DNA of 64,000 bases from Flaccisagitta enflata (lineage: Eukaryota > Chaetognatha > Sagittoidea > Aphragmophora): positions 74,400,001-74,464,000 of the forward strand of contig OZ231126.1 of NCBI GenBank assembly GCA_965153355.1, in the 5' to 3' direction. The notes below the pieces were generated by a model. That model was not told where the DNA came from and did not search any database. It saw only the letters and a list, made by a program, of their open reading frames with translations. A program made the position numbers and the translations under genes. Shown piece after piece: positions 43,185 to 54,759 of this stretch. The stretch's first letter is position 1; each line of letters starts with the position of its first letter.

Positions 43185-44557
43185 TTTGGGGGATATGATG
43201 GACTGTGTAGGTGGGTGGAGTGGGATAAAGTGGCGTTAGGTGTTTTTTTCCCATCAGGGTGGGATTTGATGGACTGTGTAGGTGGGTGGAGTGGGATAAA
43301 GTGGCGTTAGGTGTTTTTTTCCCATCAGGGTGGGATTTGATGGACTGTGTAGGTGGGTGGAGTGGGATAAAGTGGCGTTAGGTGTTTTTTTCCCATCAGG
43401 GTGGGATTTGATGGACTGTGTAGGGTGGGTGGAGTGGGATAAAGTGGCGTTAGGTGTTTTTTTCCCATCAGGGTGGGATTTGATGGACTGTGTAGGTGGG
43501 TGGAGTGGGATAAAGTGGCGTTAGGTGTTTTTTTCCCATCAGGGTGGGATTTGATGGACTGTGTAGGTGGGTGGAGTGGGATAAAGTGGCGTTAGGTGTT
43601 TTTTTCCCATCAGGGTGGGATTTGATGGACTGTGTAGGTGGGTGGAGTGGGATAAAGTGGCGTTAGGTGTTTTTTTCCCATCAGGGTGGGATTTGATGGA
43701 CTGTGTAGGTGGGTGGAGTGGGATAAAGTGGCGTTAGGTGTTTTTTTCCCATCAGGGTGGGATTTGATGGACTGTGTAGGTGGGTGGAGTGGGATAAAGT
43801 GGCGTTAGGTGTTTTTTTCCCATCAGGGTGGGATTTGATGGACTGTGTAGGTGGGTGGAGTGGGATAAAGTGGCGTTAGGTGTTTTTTTCCCATCAGGGT
43901 GGGATTTGATGGACTGTGTAGGTGGGTGGAGTGGGATAAAGTGGCGTTAGGTGTTTTTTTCCCATCAGGGTGGGATTTGATGGACTGTGTAGGTGGGTGG
44001 AGTGGGATAAAGTGGCGTTAGGTGTTTTTTTCCCATCAGGGTGGGATTTGATGGACTGTGTAGGTGGGTGGAGTGGGATAAAGTGGCGTTAGGTGTTTTT
44101 TTCCCATCAGGGTGGGATTTGATGGACTGTGTAGGTGGGTGGAGTGGGATAAAGTGGCGTTAGGTGTTTTTTTCCCATCAGGGTGGGATTTGATGGACTG
44201 TGTAGGTGGGTGGAGTGGGATAAAGTGGCGTTAGGTGTTTTTTTCCCATCAGGGTGGGATTTGATGGACTGTGTAGGTGGGTGGAGTGGGATAAAGTGGC
44301 GTTAGGTGTTTTTTTCCCATCAGGGTGGGATTTGATGGACTGTGTAGGTGGGTGGAGTGGGATAAAGTGGCGTTAGGTGTTTTTTTCCCATCAGGGTGGG
44401 ATTTGATGGACTGTGTAGGTGGGTGGAGTGGGATAAAGTGGCGTTAGGTGTTTTTTTCCCATCAGGGTGGGATTTGATGGACTGTGTAGGTGGGTGGAGT
44501 GGGATAAAGTGGCGTTAGGTGTTTTTTTCCCATCAGGGTGGGATTTGATGGACTGTG
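43185..44557. repeat. 71-bp tandem array, about 19 near-identical copies
   Basis: The unit contains GATTTGATGGACTGTGTAGG, GGAGTGGGATAAAGTGGCG and TTAGGTGTTTTTTTCCCATC, recurring every 71 bp. Copies are virtually identical except for one extra G near 43424. Such homogeneity means recent expansion or gene conversion. It has no spacer/repeat alternation and no internal long open frame worth calling. Confidence 0.97.
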
Positions 44558-44585
44558 CACTGCGTGAAAATGCGAGGGTGTATCA

Positions 44586-45286
44586 TACAGCACCTGTCCA
44601 ACAATTTTCGCACCTGCAACACTTAGTAACGCCATGAAAAACAAAGTCGGCCCAGTTCGAGTTACAGTATGTTTATTCTCAAATGAAACGAAAGATGACG
44701 GCATAAATCCAAAACGAATTGAGATAATCAAATTCCGAAAAAAGTTCCTGGAAGAGTATCTTCTGGCATTTATTTGTGCAAGATCTTAGCCTTCGGGGTC
44801 AAATAGTTTAGCTTCAATCTGCATTTGAAGATAAAACATGAATTGTTATTTGTTACTTTTTCCCACTGGAGACAAAAGATGAAATTTTTAAATTTTGCTA
44901 TTTTTTCAACAAAAATGGTAATTTTTTATTTTAACAGGCAATGTATGTGGTATTTCTGATAGCAGATAAGGTATTTCTTGCTTACTGGTTCAAACTAACT
45001 AAAAAATCTCAAAAAACAATTCTTTTTGGACTGAAAATAGAAGAAAATTAAGTGATATTGTGATTTTTACAATTTTGCTTAAAATGCGTATTGAAGCTAG
45101 ACTAATTGAGATCTTAGGCTAAGATTTGGCAAAAACAATTGCCAGACCATACTCTTTCAGGAACATTTTTCAAAATTTGATTAACTTAATTCATTTAGGA
45201 TTTATGCCGTCATCTTTCGTTTCATTTGAGAATAAACATACTGTACAAAGAAATACAGATGCTACAATTGTTGAGCAGGTGTTAGG
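44586..45286. mobile_element. Foldback (inverted repeat about 180-bp arms) abutting the 71-bp array
   Basis: CACCTGTCCAACAATTTTCG and TATGTTTATTCTCAAATGAA at the left are mirrored at the right by TTCATTTGAGAATAAACATA and CAATTGTTGAGCAGGTGTT. The inner part CAAATAGTTTAGCTTCAATC also has a diverged mirror near 45095. The 71-bp array ends about 30 bp before the left arm. Confidence 0.75.
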
Positions 45287-45589
45287 GAAGAATGCTGGAC
45301 AAAGAGCTGTTGAGGGAAGATCAATAGAAAAAAAAGAAAACAAATGAGCCAAATAACATTGTTAGGGAAGAAGAGCACCTAATAAAAAACCATCTAAAAA
45401 CCATCTAAAAACCATCTAAAAACCATCTAAATAGCAAAGAAAGGGAAGAGCACAACTGAGCTAAAAATTGAGAATTTTGGACAGAAAAAAACAGTAATTG
45501 CGACTGTCGCCGTGGGGAAAAAAGTCGTAAGCATTTGTTACTTTTCACCATGCTTTTGTCTCCAGTCACTGCAAATCTTTTTATTTGTT

Positions 45590-46585
45590 AAATCAAATTA
45601 AGAGCAATGGTAACCTTGAGGAAATAAAAAATGGCGGAATTTTGAAAACTAATTCTATCTACCTCAAATTGAGAAAAACTAATTGAAATTGGTGATGTTC
45701 AGAAAGCTGTTCAAAAGATCTTTCATTTGAGTTGTGTCTGGAAACTCTGGCTCAAACCGTTTAAAAGTTAGAGCTATTTAAATGAGACTACCCCTTTTCT
45801 GCTCTGACCTTATGTGAAGAATGATTGCTCAAAAAAGAATATCCAAAAACCATAGAAAAACTTCTCTGATTTAGATGAAATTTGAACTGAAAGCAATACA
45901 TACCTTCATCTCACAGCTCCTAAAAAATTATCCAAATTGGTAAATTTTTTCTATCCTTTTTATCATAAGAAAGATTTGGAAATTTTCAAGAAAAACCAGA
46001 GGTAATGAGATAACAACCTATTTCTTTTTAAATCATTTTGACTATGAAAATTTGATAAAAATCACATCAAATTCATGATGGTTTTTAAGCTCTGGGAAAG
46101 ATCTTTAGGCTGGATCATCAAAGAAAATGTTTTGTTAAGACAGTAGAGAAGTATACGCAACTGAAGCAAAGGATTTCAATTTTGGTCTGTTTTTTTAAGA
46201 TCTGGAATAAAAAAGTATGAAAACCATAGTAAAAATCATCCAATTAACACAAAAATGTAACTGGTATGAGATAGCATAGAACCTAATTACCACCTAAAAT
46301 TTTGTGGGGATCAGATTAAGTCTTCTATCTTTATTATGACTTTAAATTTTTCTCCAATTCCTTTCCATTGAGCTACGGGCAGACCAGAAAATGAGTAGTC
46401 TTATTCAAATCACTGTAGCTTCCAAACCATTTGAGCTAGAATTTCCAGACACAACACAAATGAAAGATCTTTTGAAGAGCTTTCCAGGCATCGCCAATTT
46501 TAACCTATTTTTCTTACGTTGACGTTCAGAAGAAAGGTTTTAAAATTCGCCATTTTTTACTTCCCCAAGGTTATGTATTGATTGC
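45590..46585. mobile_element. 1-kb foldback, AT-rich
   Basis: TTCAAAAGATCTTTCATTTG at 45715 is mirrored by CAAATGAAAGATCTTTTGAA at 46457. GAAATAAAAAATGGCGGAAT near 45620 is mirrored by AATTCGCCATTTTTTACTTC near 46543. The arms are 250 bp or more with 75-85% visible identity. No coding content. Confidence 0.75.
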
Positions 46586-47391
46586 ACTGAAAATCAGAGA
46601 AAGATAGGACTGAGCAAAATGAGCTAGATGAGCTAAAATGCTCAAAATCACTCTACCAGACAACCATCCATGTTCACATCAAATGTTAATTTATTTATTC
46701 CATAAAAATCAGAAAAAAAAATACTGAGCTGATTAGGCTAAGTGAGCTAGAATACTTAAAAACACCTTCGCAGAAGTGCAGTTATGCTCACTGACATGTT
46801 CTTTGTATCTGCTTGCTTTAACATGTATCAAAATATATATTCATTTATTGCATTTGAAATCAGAAAAAAAGATTGAGCAAAATGAGCTAAATGAGCTAAA
46901 GGAGCTAGAAGGCTCGAAAATATCCGCACAGATTAGCAACTATGCTTGTAAACATACTATCTTGTATTGTTATGCTCAAACAAACATACATTCTTTTATT
47001 GATCCTATTTAAAATCATAATAGATAAAAAAAATTCAATTTTTTGTAAATAATTCTTTAAAAAAATCATAACCCTATCAATTTCATCGGAGGACCCAATC
47101 GGTTGATTGAGTTTTGAAACCTTACCATAAGAAAATGAAAACCATATTTCTCTCGAATATGTCAAAAAGTCAAAGACTGACCTCGACTTTTTTCCCCAAT
47201 TAAATGAGACATTTTCAAAAAAGTTGGACAACAATTCTACCAAAAACAACTAAATTACCCACTTTCATTCGAGACACATTGGTTGGTTAGTCAGTCTTTA
47301 TGTTTTAAAGTCATTTTCCCATTTTTTCCCTAAAAAACTTGTGAATCTTTTATGGTTTTTACAAGCGAACGTTTGAGATCTCAGCTTTCTT
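46586..47391. other. AT-rich stretch with ATGAGCTAAA repeats
   Basis: 46600-46925 holds three loose copies of a unit with AAAATGAGCTAAATGAGCTA and TCAGAAAAAAA, spaced about 130 bp. No exon is supported. Confidence 0.5.
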
Positions 47392-48075
47392 AACAAGCCC
47401 GATTAGGCAACGATGCGTCCTGACTGTGTCTCTACCTGTAGTGACTTTGGCACTAGACTTGGTGTCTTTGGGGTGTCAGAGGTGGCGATTTAGGTGGGAT
47501 TTGGGGAGGTTGGGTGGTTGTTTCCTCTGGCCTATATGAATAAACTACTGTGTAGGTGATTTTAGGGGTTATGGTGTCTTTGGAGTGTCAGAGGTGGCAA
47601 TTTAGGTGGGATTTGGAGTGGTTGGGTGGTTGTTTCCTCTGGCCTATATGAATGAACTACTGTGTCGGTGATTTTAGGGGTTATGGTGTCTTTGGGAAGT
47701 CAGAGGTGGCGATTTAGGTGGGATTTGGGGTAGTTGGGTGGTTGTTTCCTCTGGCCTATATGAATGAACTACTGTGTAGGTGATTTTAGGGGTTATGGTG
47801 TCTTCGGGGTGTCAGAGGTGGCAATTCAGGTGGGATTTGGGGTGGTTGGGTGGTTGTTTCCTCTGGCCTATATGAATAAACTACTGTGGGACGGACAGAC
47901 AGATGAAGACATAGTATCAAATGAGGCTCTCAAGATATCCTAACGACTTGATACATGACATTCTTGCGGCTGAAAAGTGCAGAAAATTGCGATTTTCAAG
48001 GAGGCGTATTGGACGGACGGACCAACCAACGGACGGACAGACCCTCTTATAGAGATGCGAGGACGCATCTAAAAA
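47392..48075 (+). mobile_element. Family A element carrying a 112-bp minisatellite
   Basis: Starts AACAAGCCCGATTAGGCAAC then tag GATGCGTCCTGAC. It ends GGACGGACGGACCAACCAAC, CTCTTATAG, hairpin AGATGCGAGGACGCATCT, AAAAA. The body has 3.8 copies of a 112-bp unit (starts 47461, 47573, 47685, 47797) containing TGGTTGTTTCCTCTGGCC. The tag GATGCGTCC pairs with GGACGCATC of the hairpin. Confidence 0.88.
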
Positions 48076-48159
48076 CTATCTCAGAGAATGATATCAGTAA
48101 TCAAAGTTTACGAGTGAAGCGAAAGTCACGTGACCGAGTCATCCTGTCTTCCAAGAGTG

Positions 48160-48480
48160 AATGAAGAAATGAATAATTGAATGATTGAATAAATGAATGA
48201 ATGAATAAATGAATGAATGAATAAATAAAAGAATGAATGAATGAATGAATGAATGAATGAATGAATGAATGAATGAATGAATGAATGATTGAATGACTGA
48301 ATGAATGAATGAATGAATGATTGAATGAATGAATAAATGAATGAATGGATGAAAGAACGAATGAATGAATGAATGAATGAATGAATGAATGAATGAATGA
48401 ATAAATAAATTAATTAATTTATGAATGAATGAATGAATGAATGAATAAATGAATTAATGAAAAAGAAATGAATGAGTGTA
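48160..48480. repeat. (GAAT)n microsatellite
   Basis: GAATGAAT with AAT/GATT variants over about 300 bp. A second block is at 48535-48610. Confidence 0.95.
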
Positions 48481-48599
48481 TTTTGCTAACGCGATCGAGT
48501 CATCCGGACTTCAAGGAAAGCGTGTATGAATAAAAAGAATGAACGAATGAATGAATGAATGAATGAATTAATGAATGAATGAATGAATGACTGAATGAA

Positions 48600-48712
48600 A
48601 GAAAGAATGAATTGAGTGGAAATGCGCTTTTTCACACTTTCCGACTCGATCATTAACGGACTGTCGGACGGGCAAACTTCTTTAAGAGTTGGTAGATCAT
48701 GACTAAGAAGAA
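48600..48712 (+). mobile_element. Family A fragment
   Basis: GTGGAAATGCGCTTTTTCAC, the internal box TTTCCGACTCGATCATTAAC, a shortened CGGACGGGCAAAC tract and a degraded terminal hairpin GAGTTGGTAGATCATGACTA. Confidence 0.5.
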
Positions 48713-48739
48713 AAGTTAAATGATTGAATGAAGCGATTA

Positions 48740-48789
48740 GAAAAAAAGAAAGAAAGAAAGAAAAAAGAAAGTGAGAAAGAAAGAAAGTG

Positions 48790-48876
<87 letters not shown>

Positions 48877-48912
48877 AGGTAAGAAAGAAAGAAAGAAAAA
48901 AAGAAAGAAAAA

Positions 48913-48947
<35 letters not shown>

Positions 48948-48957
48948 GAAGAATTCA
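48740..48957. repeat. (GAAA)n microsatellite
   Basis: AAAG repeat with GTGA and GTAAGTAG interruptions. Phe/Leu/Ser frames on the minus strand are artefacts. Confidence 0.95.
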
Positions 48958-49019
48958 AGAAAAGAAAAAAAGAAGGTAAAAAAGGCTGTAAAAAAGGAAC
49001 AAAGCAACGAAAACCATGT

Positions 49020-49145
49020 TACCTTCTTCTTCTTCTTCTTCTTCTTCTTCTTCTTCTTCTTCTTCTTCTTCTTCTTCTTCTTCTTCTTCTTCTTCTTCTT
49101 CTTCTTTTTCTTCTTTTTTTTTCTTCCTCTTCTTCTTCTTCATCC
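49020..49145. repeat. (CTT)n microsatellite
   Basis: Pure TTC to 49104 then interrupted. Poly-Glu/Lys on the minus strand is not a gene. Confidence 0.95.
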
Positions 49146-49220
49146 TCTTAAACCCTGCATCCCCTCTACTCTACTCTACTTTATGATAACGTAAGCCACA
49201 ATATCTACTTAACACAATCA

Positions 49221-49386
49221 TCAGTAAATGTTTGATGCCAGCGGCGTATTTGAAGGGGCTTCCGCAGCTGCCGCGGCAGCTGTACCATGTCGGACAGGAT
49301 CGATGTCGGACAGACAGACAAAAGAAAGAAGAAGAAGAAAGAGGAGTAGGAGGAGGAAGAAGAGGAAGAAGAGGAAACATAGGAAG

Positions 49387-49473
<87 letters not shown>

Positions 49474-50010
49474 AGGTACAGTATTCAGAAATCGAAACTT
49501 ATTTTGTTTGTTAGTATGATAGGGGGAACATTAGCCCTAATCATGTAACAAGGGGCTCCATAGGTCACGTGACTAATCATGAACGTTGTGACTATTTATG
49601 CTATGCCATAGTTTGCTCTCTTCTTTCTGATTGAATGCTTCAGTATCATTTTACCACTGTTACATTTTTTCATTTGGATTTCTGCTAAAATGTCCAACAG
49701 TTTTCAGCTTACCCCCAAACGACGCTTTAAAAGTACAATCCAGTCATTGTTCCAAGTGTGGTGAGAATTTTATGAATTTATTTTAACTATTGTTGTTCTA
49801 AGTCGCTAAAGACTGCTGTGCAAAGTCGTAGTTATGTATGGTCATATTTAATTATATTCAGTAGTATGTAGTAGTAGATATTTATGTATAGTTTTAAAAA
49901 CACGTAAATAGTTATATGTGGTAGTACAGGTCAGACAGGAGCATTGTCGGACATTAATTGGAGGCGGCAGCTGCTGAAATCTTGGCTCAGATACGCCGCT
50001 GTTTGATGCT
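49221..50010. mobile_element. Foldback-type element, about 90-bp diverged arms, (GA)n inside
   Basis: GCGGCGTATTTGAAG, CAGCTGCCGCGGCAGCTG and ATGTCGGACAGGATC at the left are mirrored at the right by GGAGCATTGTCGGACATTAA, GCGGCAGCTGCTGAA and GATACGCCGCTGTTTGATGC. A GA microsatellite (49392-49471) lies between. The minus-strand frame at 49848-50102 crosses the right arm and is therefore not called a gene. Confidence 0.6.
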
Positions 50011-50505
50011 TTACCCATTGCTCCCTGCTGACTGAGGAGACCATTAAAATTTGACAAATCCTTTTGCGGGGAACGATGATTTAATGACGAATATGATTGC
50101 ACAATCTTTCATAAACCATGATTAAATGCTTAGTTTGGGCGACTGCACGGAAAATTTCAACTTACAAATGCAGAACGTCGGTTGGTCCATGATGCCCGAC
50201 CACCCCATCCTGCGTCCGCGCCCGTTTGTAAGGGAGTACGAGAATTGGATCTGACAGACTTTTTTCATGGGACTGCTTAGTGTGATGGATAAACATGTGA
50301 GTAGGCCTAAGATATGATAGAAAAAACTGAGTTGAGCTCATTTGGTTGAAAAATACCCCCCGAACAGGCTAAAAAACCGAATTTCAACTATTTTTTTATT
50401 TTTTTTTCGCATTTTTTGGTAATCCCAAGCCTCTAGTGCATACAATTGTAATAAAACATTGATAAATAGATGGAGATAACCAATGCAAGACTTCTCTCAA
50501 GGCCC

Positions 50506-51760
50506 TGGAGATGAAAGACAGTCTGCTTGCATATCTTGCGCAGGATACCAAATGTCAAAATGAAGTAGCTAGGCTTTTGCGTTCCTTGTTGCCTACTCCT
50601 GTGGTTCAATATGAATGGACAATTGAAATTCTAGTTGGCTGTTATCTCATGGAACCTTTTTTGGGCATCATGATGGACCTTCCAAGGCCCAATCATTTAC
50701 AACCATGATCATTCTTTCAAAATCTGTACAAACAGATGATGGAAATCATCCCAGGTTTAGAGTTCAGTTCAGTTGAGAGGCATACTCTCTTTGCTCTTTG
50801 CGATGGATTTAGTAGGGAGTACAAAAAGGAATGGATGGAATCATTATAAACCATCTTCAGTAGTATGATGTCTCAAAGCTGGAGGTTACCATGAGGGCTT
50901 TAATGAAACAGCTTGCTGCAACATTGTCCAGGCAACGTCAAATTCAGCATGGGTTTGAACCCAAATTTCAGAATACTCAGAAAAAAAGCTGCAGGAACCT
51001 TGGGTGAATCACACTTAAAGCCCCTCTTTGAAATTTTCACTGAGGAACAACTTAGATCAATTCCTGTGGATGATAAAGCAGGGTAAAATTACTTTGGGCA
51101 CATGTCTGAACTGCTCAGAAGTAAAGGAGGTTCAGTGACAGACTTGTGCTCAAGTCAAGTTCAGAGATAGCATTTGGAAAGGATGCTGCAGACATGTTGA
51201 AAGATAAAGAGCTGAAGTCAACGCAACAAGAAATCATCCAAATTGAGGCAGACTGGTCAAGATCTCAAAAGGATATTATGAAGTCCAAATGTCAGTGACA
51301 GATGCTGAGGCAGACATCTTGGCAAGAAAACAATCTAAATTCAAGCTTATTGCTCTTTGCAAGGAAAATGGGGATTAACACAAGTACCATGCACCATTTT
51401 CATCTCAGGCTGAAGTCAAGAAATGCTATGATAGGATCAAGAAAATGAGCAAGATCAACTTTCCATCCTTTGCAGGCAGGTCAAGTTGAAAAAAGTCATG
51501 TTCTCTGAGATGCCTAGTGACTTTGTTTATTTCAAGCAATACAACATCACTGCCAAGCACATGTATGAGAATCTGCTTGCTTTACACACAGTTGATCAAA
51601 AAAATCAAGATGTTGTGACAGAGGATGTCTATATTGCCTCTGAATCTGCAGGTATTCAGGCAGCAAACAAGTCAGCGAAGAGGTCAAGAGCCCCCACTGA
51701 GGTACCCCAAGGAGAGTTTATCTGGCCAGTAGAGGAAGAGAAATTTGTCATCACATAACA
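50506..51760 (+). pseudogene. Decayed transposon-borne ORF of unrecognised family
   Basis: Open pieces in shifting plus frames: MKDSLLAYLAQDTKCQNE and VQYEWTIEILVGCYLMEPFL from 50511; MMEIIPGLEFSSVERHTLF and ALCDGFSREYKKEW from about 50740; MRALMKQLAATLSRQRQIQ near 50892; DAADMLKDKELKSTQQEI near 51182; and finally SDFVYFKQYNITAKHMYENL to 51758. Stops and frameshifts separate them. The text is protein-like and clearly once coding, and its place within TIRs suggests a transposase or accessory gene. No catalytic triad or zinc finger was identified, so no function is assigned. Confidence 0.6.
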
Positions 51761-51883
51761 AGAAAATGGCTGGAACCTTGGATCTGTGCAATCCTACAAC
51801 CAGGAGGAAAACAGTATTTTAGTACAGGCACTCTCTACTTTTAAAACCAAGGCAAAAGATGATAAGGGGAAAACATACTATCT

Positions 51884-52470
51884 TCACAAATAAAATCTTT
51901 CCGCACATTTTAACGTATATCTCTGGTTATATTTGACCAAACCTAAAAAAATTGGTGACGAAATTAAAGCTCTTCAAATTTGCAAGCGATCTACGCAAAC
52001 TGCATCTTTCTAACTCAATGCGTTCAAAAGTTATTCAACTTTGAATGAAATATTTCAATTTCGTTCTTTCCAATCCACGCAATCTTCAAACAATATCACT
52101 TCATTCTTTTTTTAATTACTTCTAAATTAGTTTAGCTAGACTGATGCCGTTTGCGTAGACTGCTTGCAAATTTGAAGGGCTTCGTTTATGTCACCTATTT
52201 TCTTATGATTCGTTGAGTCTCTTTTGAGCAGTAAGTCTAAACGTAGCAAAAGGAGGGATCAAGTAAATGGCGAGAATGGTCTGGAATGCCTTTACTCCAG
52301 AGTACATAAAGAGGCTTTGAGAATTGCTTCCCCAACAAATAGCGGCCATGATACAGTTGAGGGATGCACACCTTAAGCATTGATTGATTTGCGATCAACA
52401 GGTAACCTTTAACTTGTCAACAAATGAACTTTTTCTCAAGGTGGAAAGATTTTTTTTGTGAAGATAGTAT
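51884..52470. mobile_element. Foldback nested inside the 3.2-kb transposon
   Basis: TACTATCTTCACAAATAAAATC with TTTCCGCAC at the left is mirrored by GGAAAGATTTTTTTTGTGAA and GATAGTA at the right. Inner CTTCAAATTTGCAAGCGATC is mirrored by GCTTGCAAATTTGAAG at 52165. It interrupts the former coding region, with further coding-like text (IKPSVIVAKNVKKKDLVIAL) to its right. Confidence 0.7.
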
Positions 52471-53486
52471 TTGCTTTTCTCAAATGAAGAAGTTGCAAAT
52501 GACTTCAAAAGAAAACATCATTTTGAGATCAAGCCTTCAGTCATAGTGGCTAAAAATGTGAAGAAAAAAGATTTGGTCATTGCACTGCTGGATCGGGAGA
52601 TCATAGAGGCGCTTTGGGGACAGCTGATGGGCTCAAATAAATCTGAATAAAGCTGATGAGATATCATACATCAGCCTGCAAACGTAAGGGACAAAGTCAT
52701 GAAGTCATAGTTCAAAAGCAACTAAAACTTGAGCATGGAACTCAAAACTCGATGCTATGGAAACTTTTTGTGAGCAAGTTTCTTTTTATGGGGGGAAGGG
52801 GCAAATCTCTACAATAAAGACCTGAATGGCTTGAAACAATTGAAAATGAGAAGATTTTTTATTAAGCCTTCCCTGTGCTCTACCTGCACCTTACAATCAT
52901 TTCCTAACACTTACTTGTTAAACTAGTTTGCGACCTTTCCCGTGTTTTACCCCCGCCAAACAATCATTTTCATGCGTTTACTTGTGAAATTTTATTGATG
53001 AAGCTCTTAATTCATTTAGGAAGTAATTGAATATCAAATTTAGCTGATGTAGGAGTCAGTTTATTTATCAGTTAGAATGCCCAGTTCCAATTGATAATGA
53101 ATTAATTGTATAAATGATCATTTTCTATCATTTTTTCAACGTTTTTTAAGATTTTTCATGAAGAAAAAGATTCAAGGCACAAGAAGTAAATTTTTCTACT
53201 TCAGTACTAGTAATCAGTGTGTATGCTAGTGTTTTTCCAGCTAGATATATCATTTGATCCTCAATTTAAACAAAAAAACATAGAAAAAACAAAAATTTAC
53301 TATCTTTTTTTGTTTTTTGGCCTGTTCGGGGGGTTTTTCTTGAAAGAGGGCCCCAAAATTGATGGATTACCTCATATTTTGGGCCTACTGAACCAAAAAT
53401 CAATCACACTGTCCAATCCGTTTCGATGAGTTATTCTCGTACTCCCTTACCGTTTGTAACATAAACAAACTACACTGGCCAAACCG

Positions 53487-53561
<75 letters not shown>
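53487..53561. repeat. (GT)n microsatellite
   Basis: Pure GT repeat of about 74 bp. Confidence 0.97.
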
Positions 53562-53564
<3 letters not shown>

Positions 53565-53616
53565 TATCATGTTCGATCGTTTCGTTCGCCTGCGACTGTG
53601 GAACCAAAAGCTGTTT

Positions 53617-53841
53617 AACAAGTGACGCGGGGTCACAATATCGTTGCGGACGGGTGGGCAGGGGCATCCAACCCCCATCCACCCCCAAACCTACTCCAAA
53701 CACTAAAACATACACAAAAAGTATCAAAAACGCTCGTTTTCCCAAGTTTCAACTCGATGACCACGGACCGACGGACCGACGGACCGACGGACGGACGGAC
53801 GGACAAAGCCTCTTATAGAGTTGCGTGTCCGCAACTAAAAA
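53617..53841 (+). mobile_element. Family A element, best full copy of the GTGAC-stem type (tag GTTGCGGAC)
   Basis: Starts AACAAGTGACGCGGGGTCAC (stem GTGAC/GTCAC). Then tag CGTTGCGGACGGGTGGGCAG, a CCCAACCTACTCC-type C-rich body, the box TTTCAACTCGATGACCACGG, a GACCGACGGACCGACGGACG tract, CAAAGCCTCTTATAG, hairpin AGTTGCGTGTCCGCAACT and AAAAA. The tag is the exact reverse complement of GTCCGCAAC. Confidence 0.9.
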
Positions 53842-54135
53842 CGACAAAAACATGCGAACAGCCCAGAAACGCATGCTCTGATGAAGTCAAGTCACAGGTT
53901 GAAGTCTGTGTCTGTGTCTGTGTCTGTGTCTGCTCGTGAGAGCAACCTTTGATTAAAAAAGATCTAAAATGTTTTATATATCAAATAAGATCAAGATACT
54001 GATATCTATCCTTTAAGATAGGTCACCTTGCTTCCAACGAACTGTAGAAATATGGCGGATTTTAAGGGGACCAACAAATTTTATCTGTTGAAAGACTATT
54101 ATAAAGGGAATACTATAACAGTCAATATAGGAAAT

Positions 54136-54265
54136 AACAAGGCCAAGTAGGCCAATATATGTGCGCCTTGTGGATCGTCGAATGAATGCGTTACCCAACC
54201 CACCAACCAACCGACCTACCGACAGACAAAGCCTCATATTGATGTGCATTGCCGCACATGAAATG
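54136..54265 (+). mobile_element. Compact family A element (tag ATGTGCGCC)
   Basis: 130 bp: AACAAGGCCAAGTAGGCCAA, TATATGTGCGCCTTGTGG, ATCGTCGAATGAATGCGTTA, an ACCAACCAACCGACC tract, CAAAGCCTCATATTG and hairpin ATGTGCATTGCCGCACAT, then GAAAT. It has the same body as 33177-33307 but another tag and another hairpin. Confidence 0.82.
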
Positions 54266-54409
54266 AACAAGTTGAAGGGACTATAAATATACACCCATTG
54301 TATTCTTGCAATTGAAATCAAGGACAACACGCTTCATGCTGAACCCAGGCTTAGATCGAGTACTGAAATCGAATGCGTTCAGACAGGCGCAGTGAAAAAA
54401 AAAAGTTTT

Positions 54410-54545
54410 ACCGATGATTTGGGCTGGCGCAGTGATGCAAAAACTGCCCATAGGACACCAATCCGTTGAAGCGAAACGTCCGACGGACGGAGCGACCGAC
54501 CAACTGGCCGATCGACCGAATTAGTAGGTTACAGAGTCGCCACAG
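54410..54545 (+). mobile_element. Degenerate family A fragment
   Basis: GGCGCAGTGATGCAAAAACT, GACGGACGGAGCGACCGACC and TTAGTAGGTTACAGAGTCGC, after which the hairpin is lost. Confidence 0.5.
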
Positions 54546-54759
54546 TGGTTCAAAAAAATAAAAAGTGCACTAAAATCCCAGTTTTCTCATTGGGACCTAT
54601 TTCAGACACGAGAAATTCAATGGTGATGTTTAAATTTTTCTGTCACTTAAGGATATTGCCTTAAGGGCATCTTGAAAATAGTTAAAAAATTTTTGTTTGA
54701 AAAAAATATTTTTGTTAAGCCTAATTGTAGCCTAAGGGTGGCAATAAGTGATAACAGGT

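Larger units (their letters stand above)
50229..53449 (+). mobile_element. 3.2-kb DNA transposon with TIRs and 7-bp TSD
   Basis: The ends are TAAGGGAGTACGAGAAT and ATTCTCGTACTCCCTTA. Inverted homology continues for about 150 bp, including AGTGTGAT, AGTAGGCC and CCCCCCGAACAGGC blocks. Exactly the same 7 bp, CCGTTTG, flanks both sides (50222-50228 and 53450-53456). The interior has a decayed coding region (50506-51760) and a nested foldback (51884-52470). Seven-base duplications occur in a few superfamilies (for example P and Dada). No catalytic motif was recognised, so the superfamily is left open. Confidence 0.88.

Noticed and set aside
43185-44557. Array considered as a CRISPR-like structure
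   Set aside because: Units are directly abutting with no unique spacers, and the window is eukaryotic. It is a plain tandem satellite.
49848-50102. Minus-strand frame ending in a Tyr/His-rich tail
   Set aside because: It overlaps the arm of an inverted repeat and runs into AT-rich sequence, with no domain or splice evidence.
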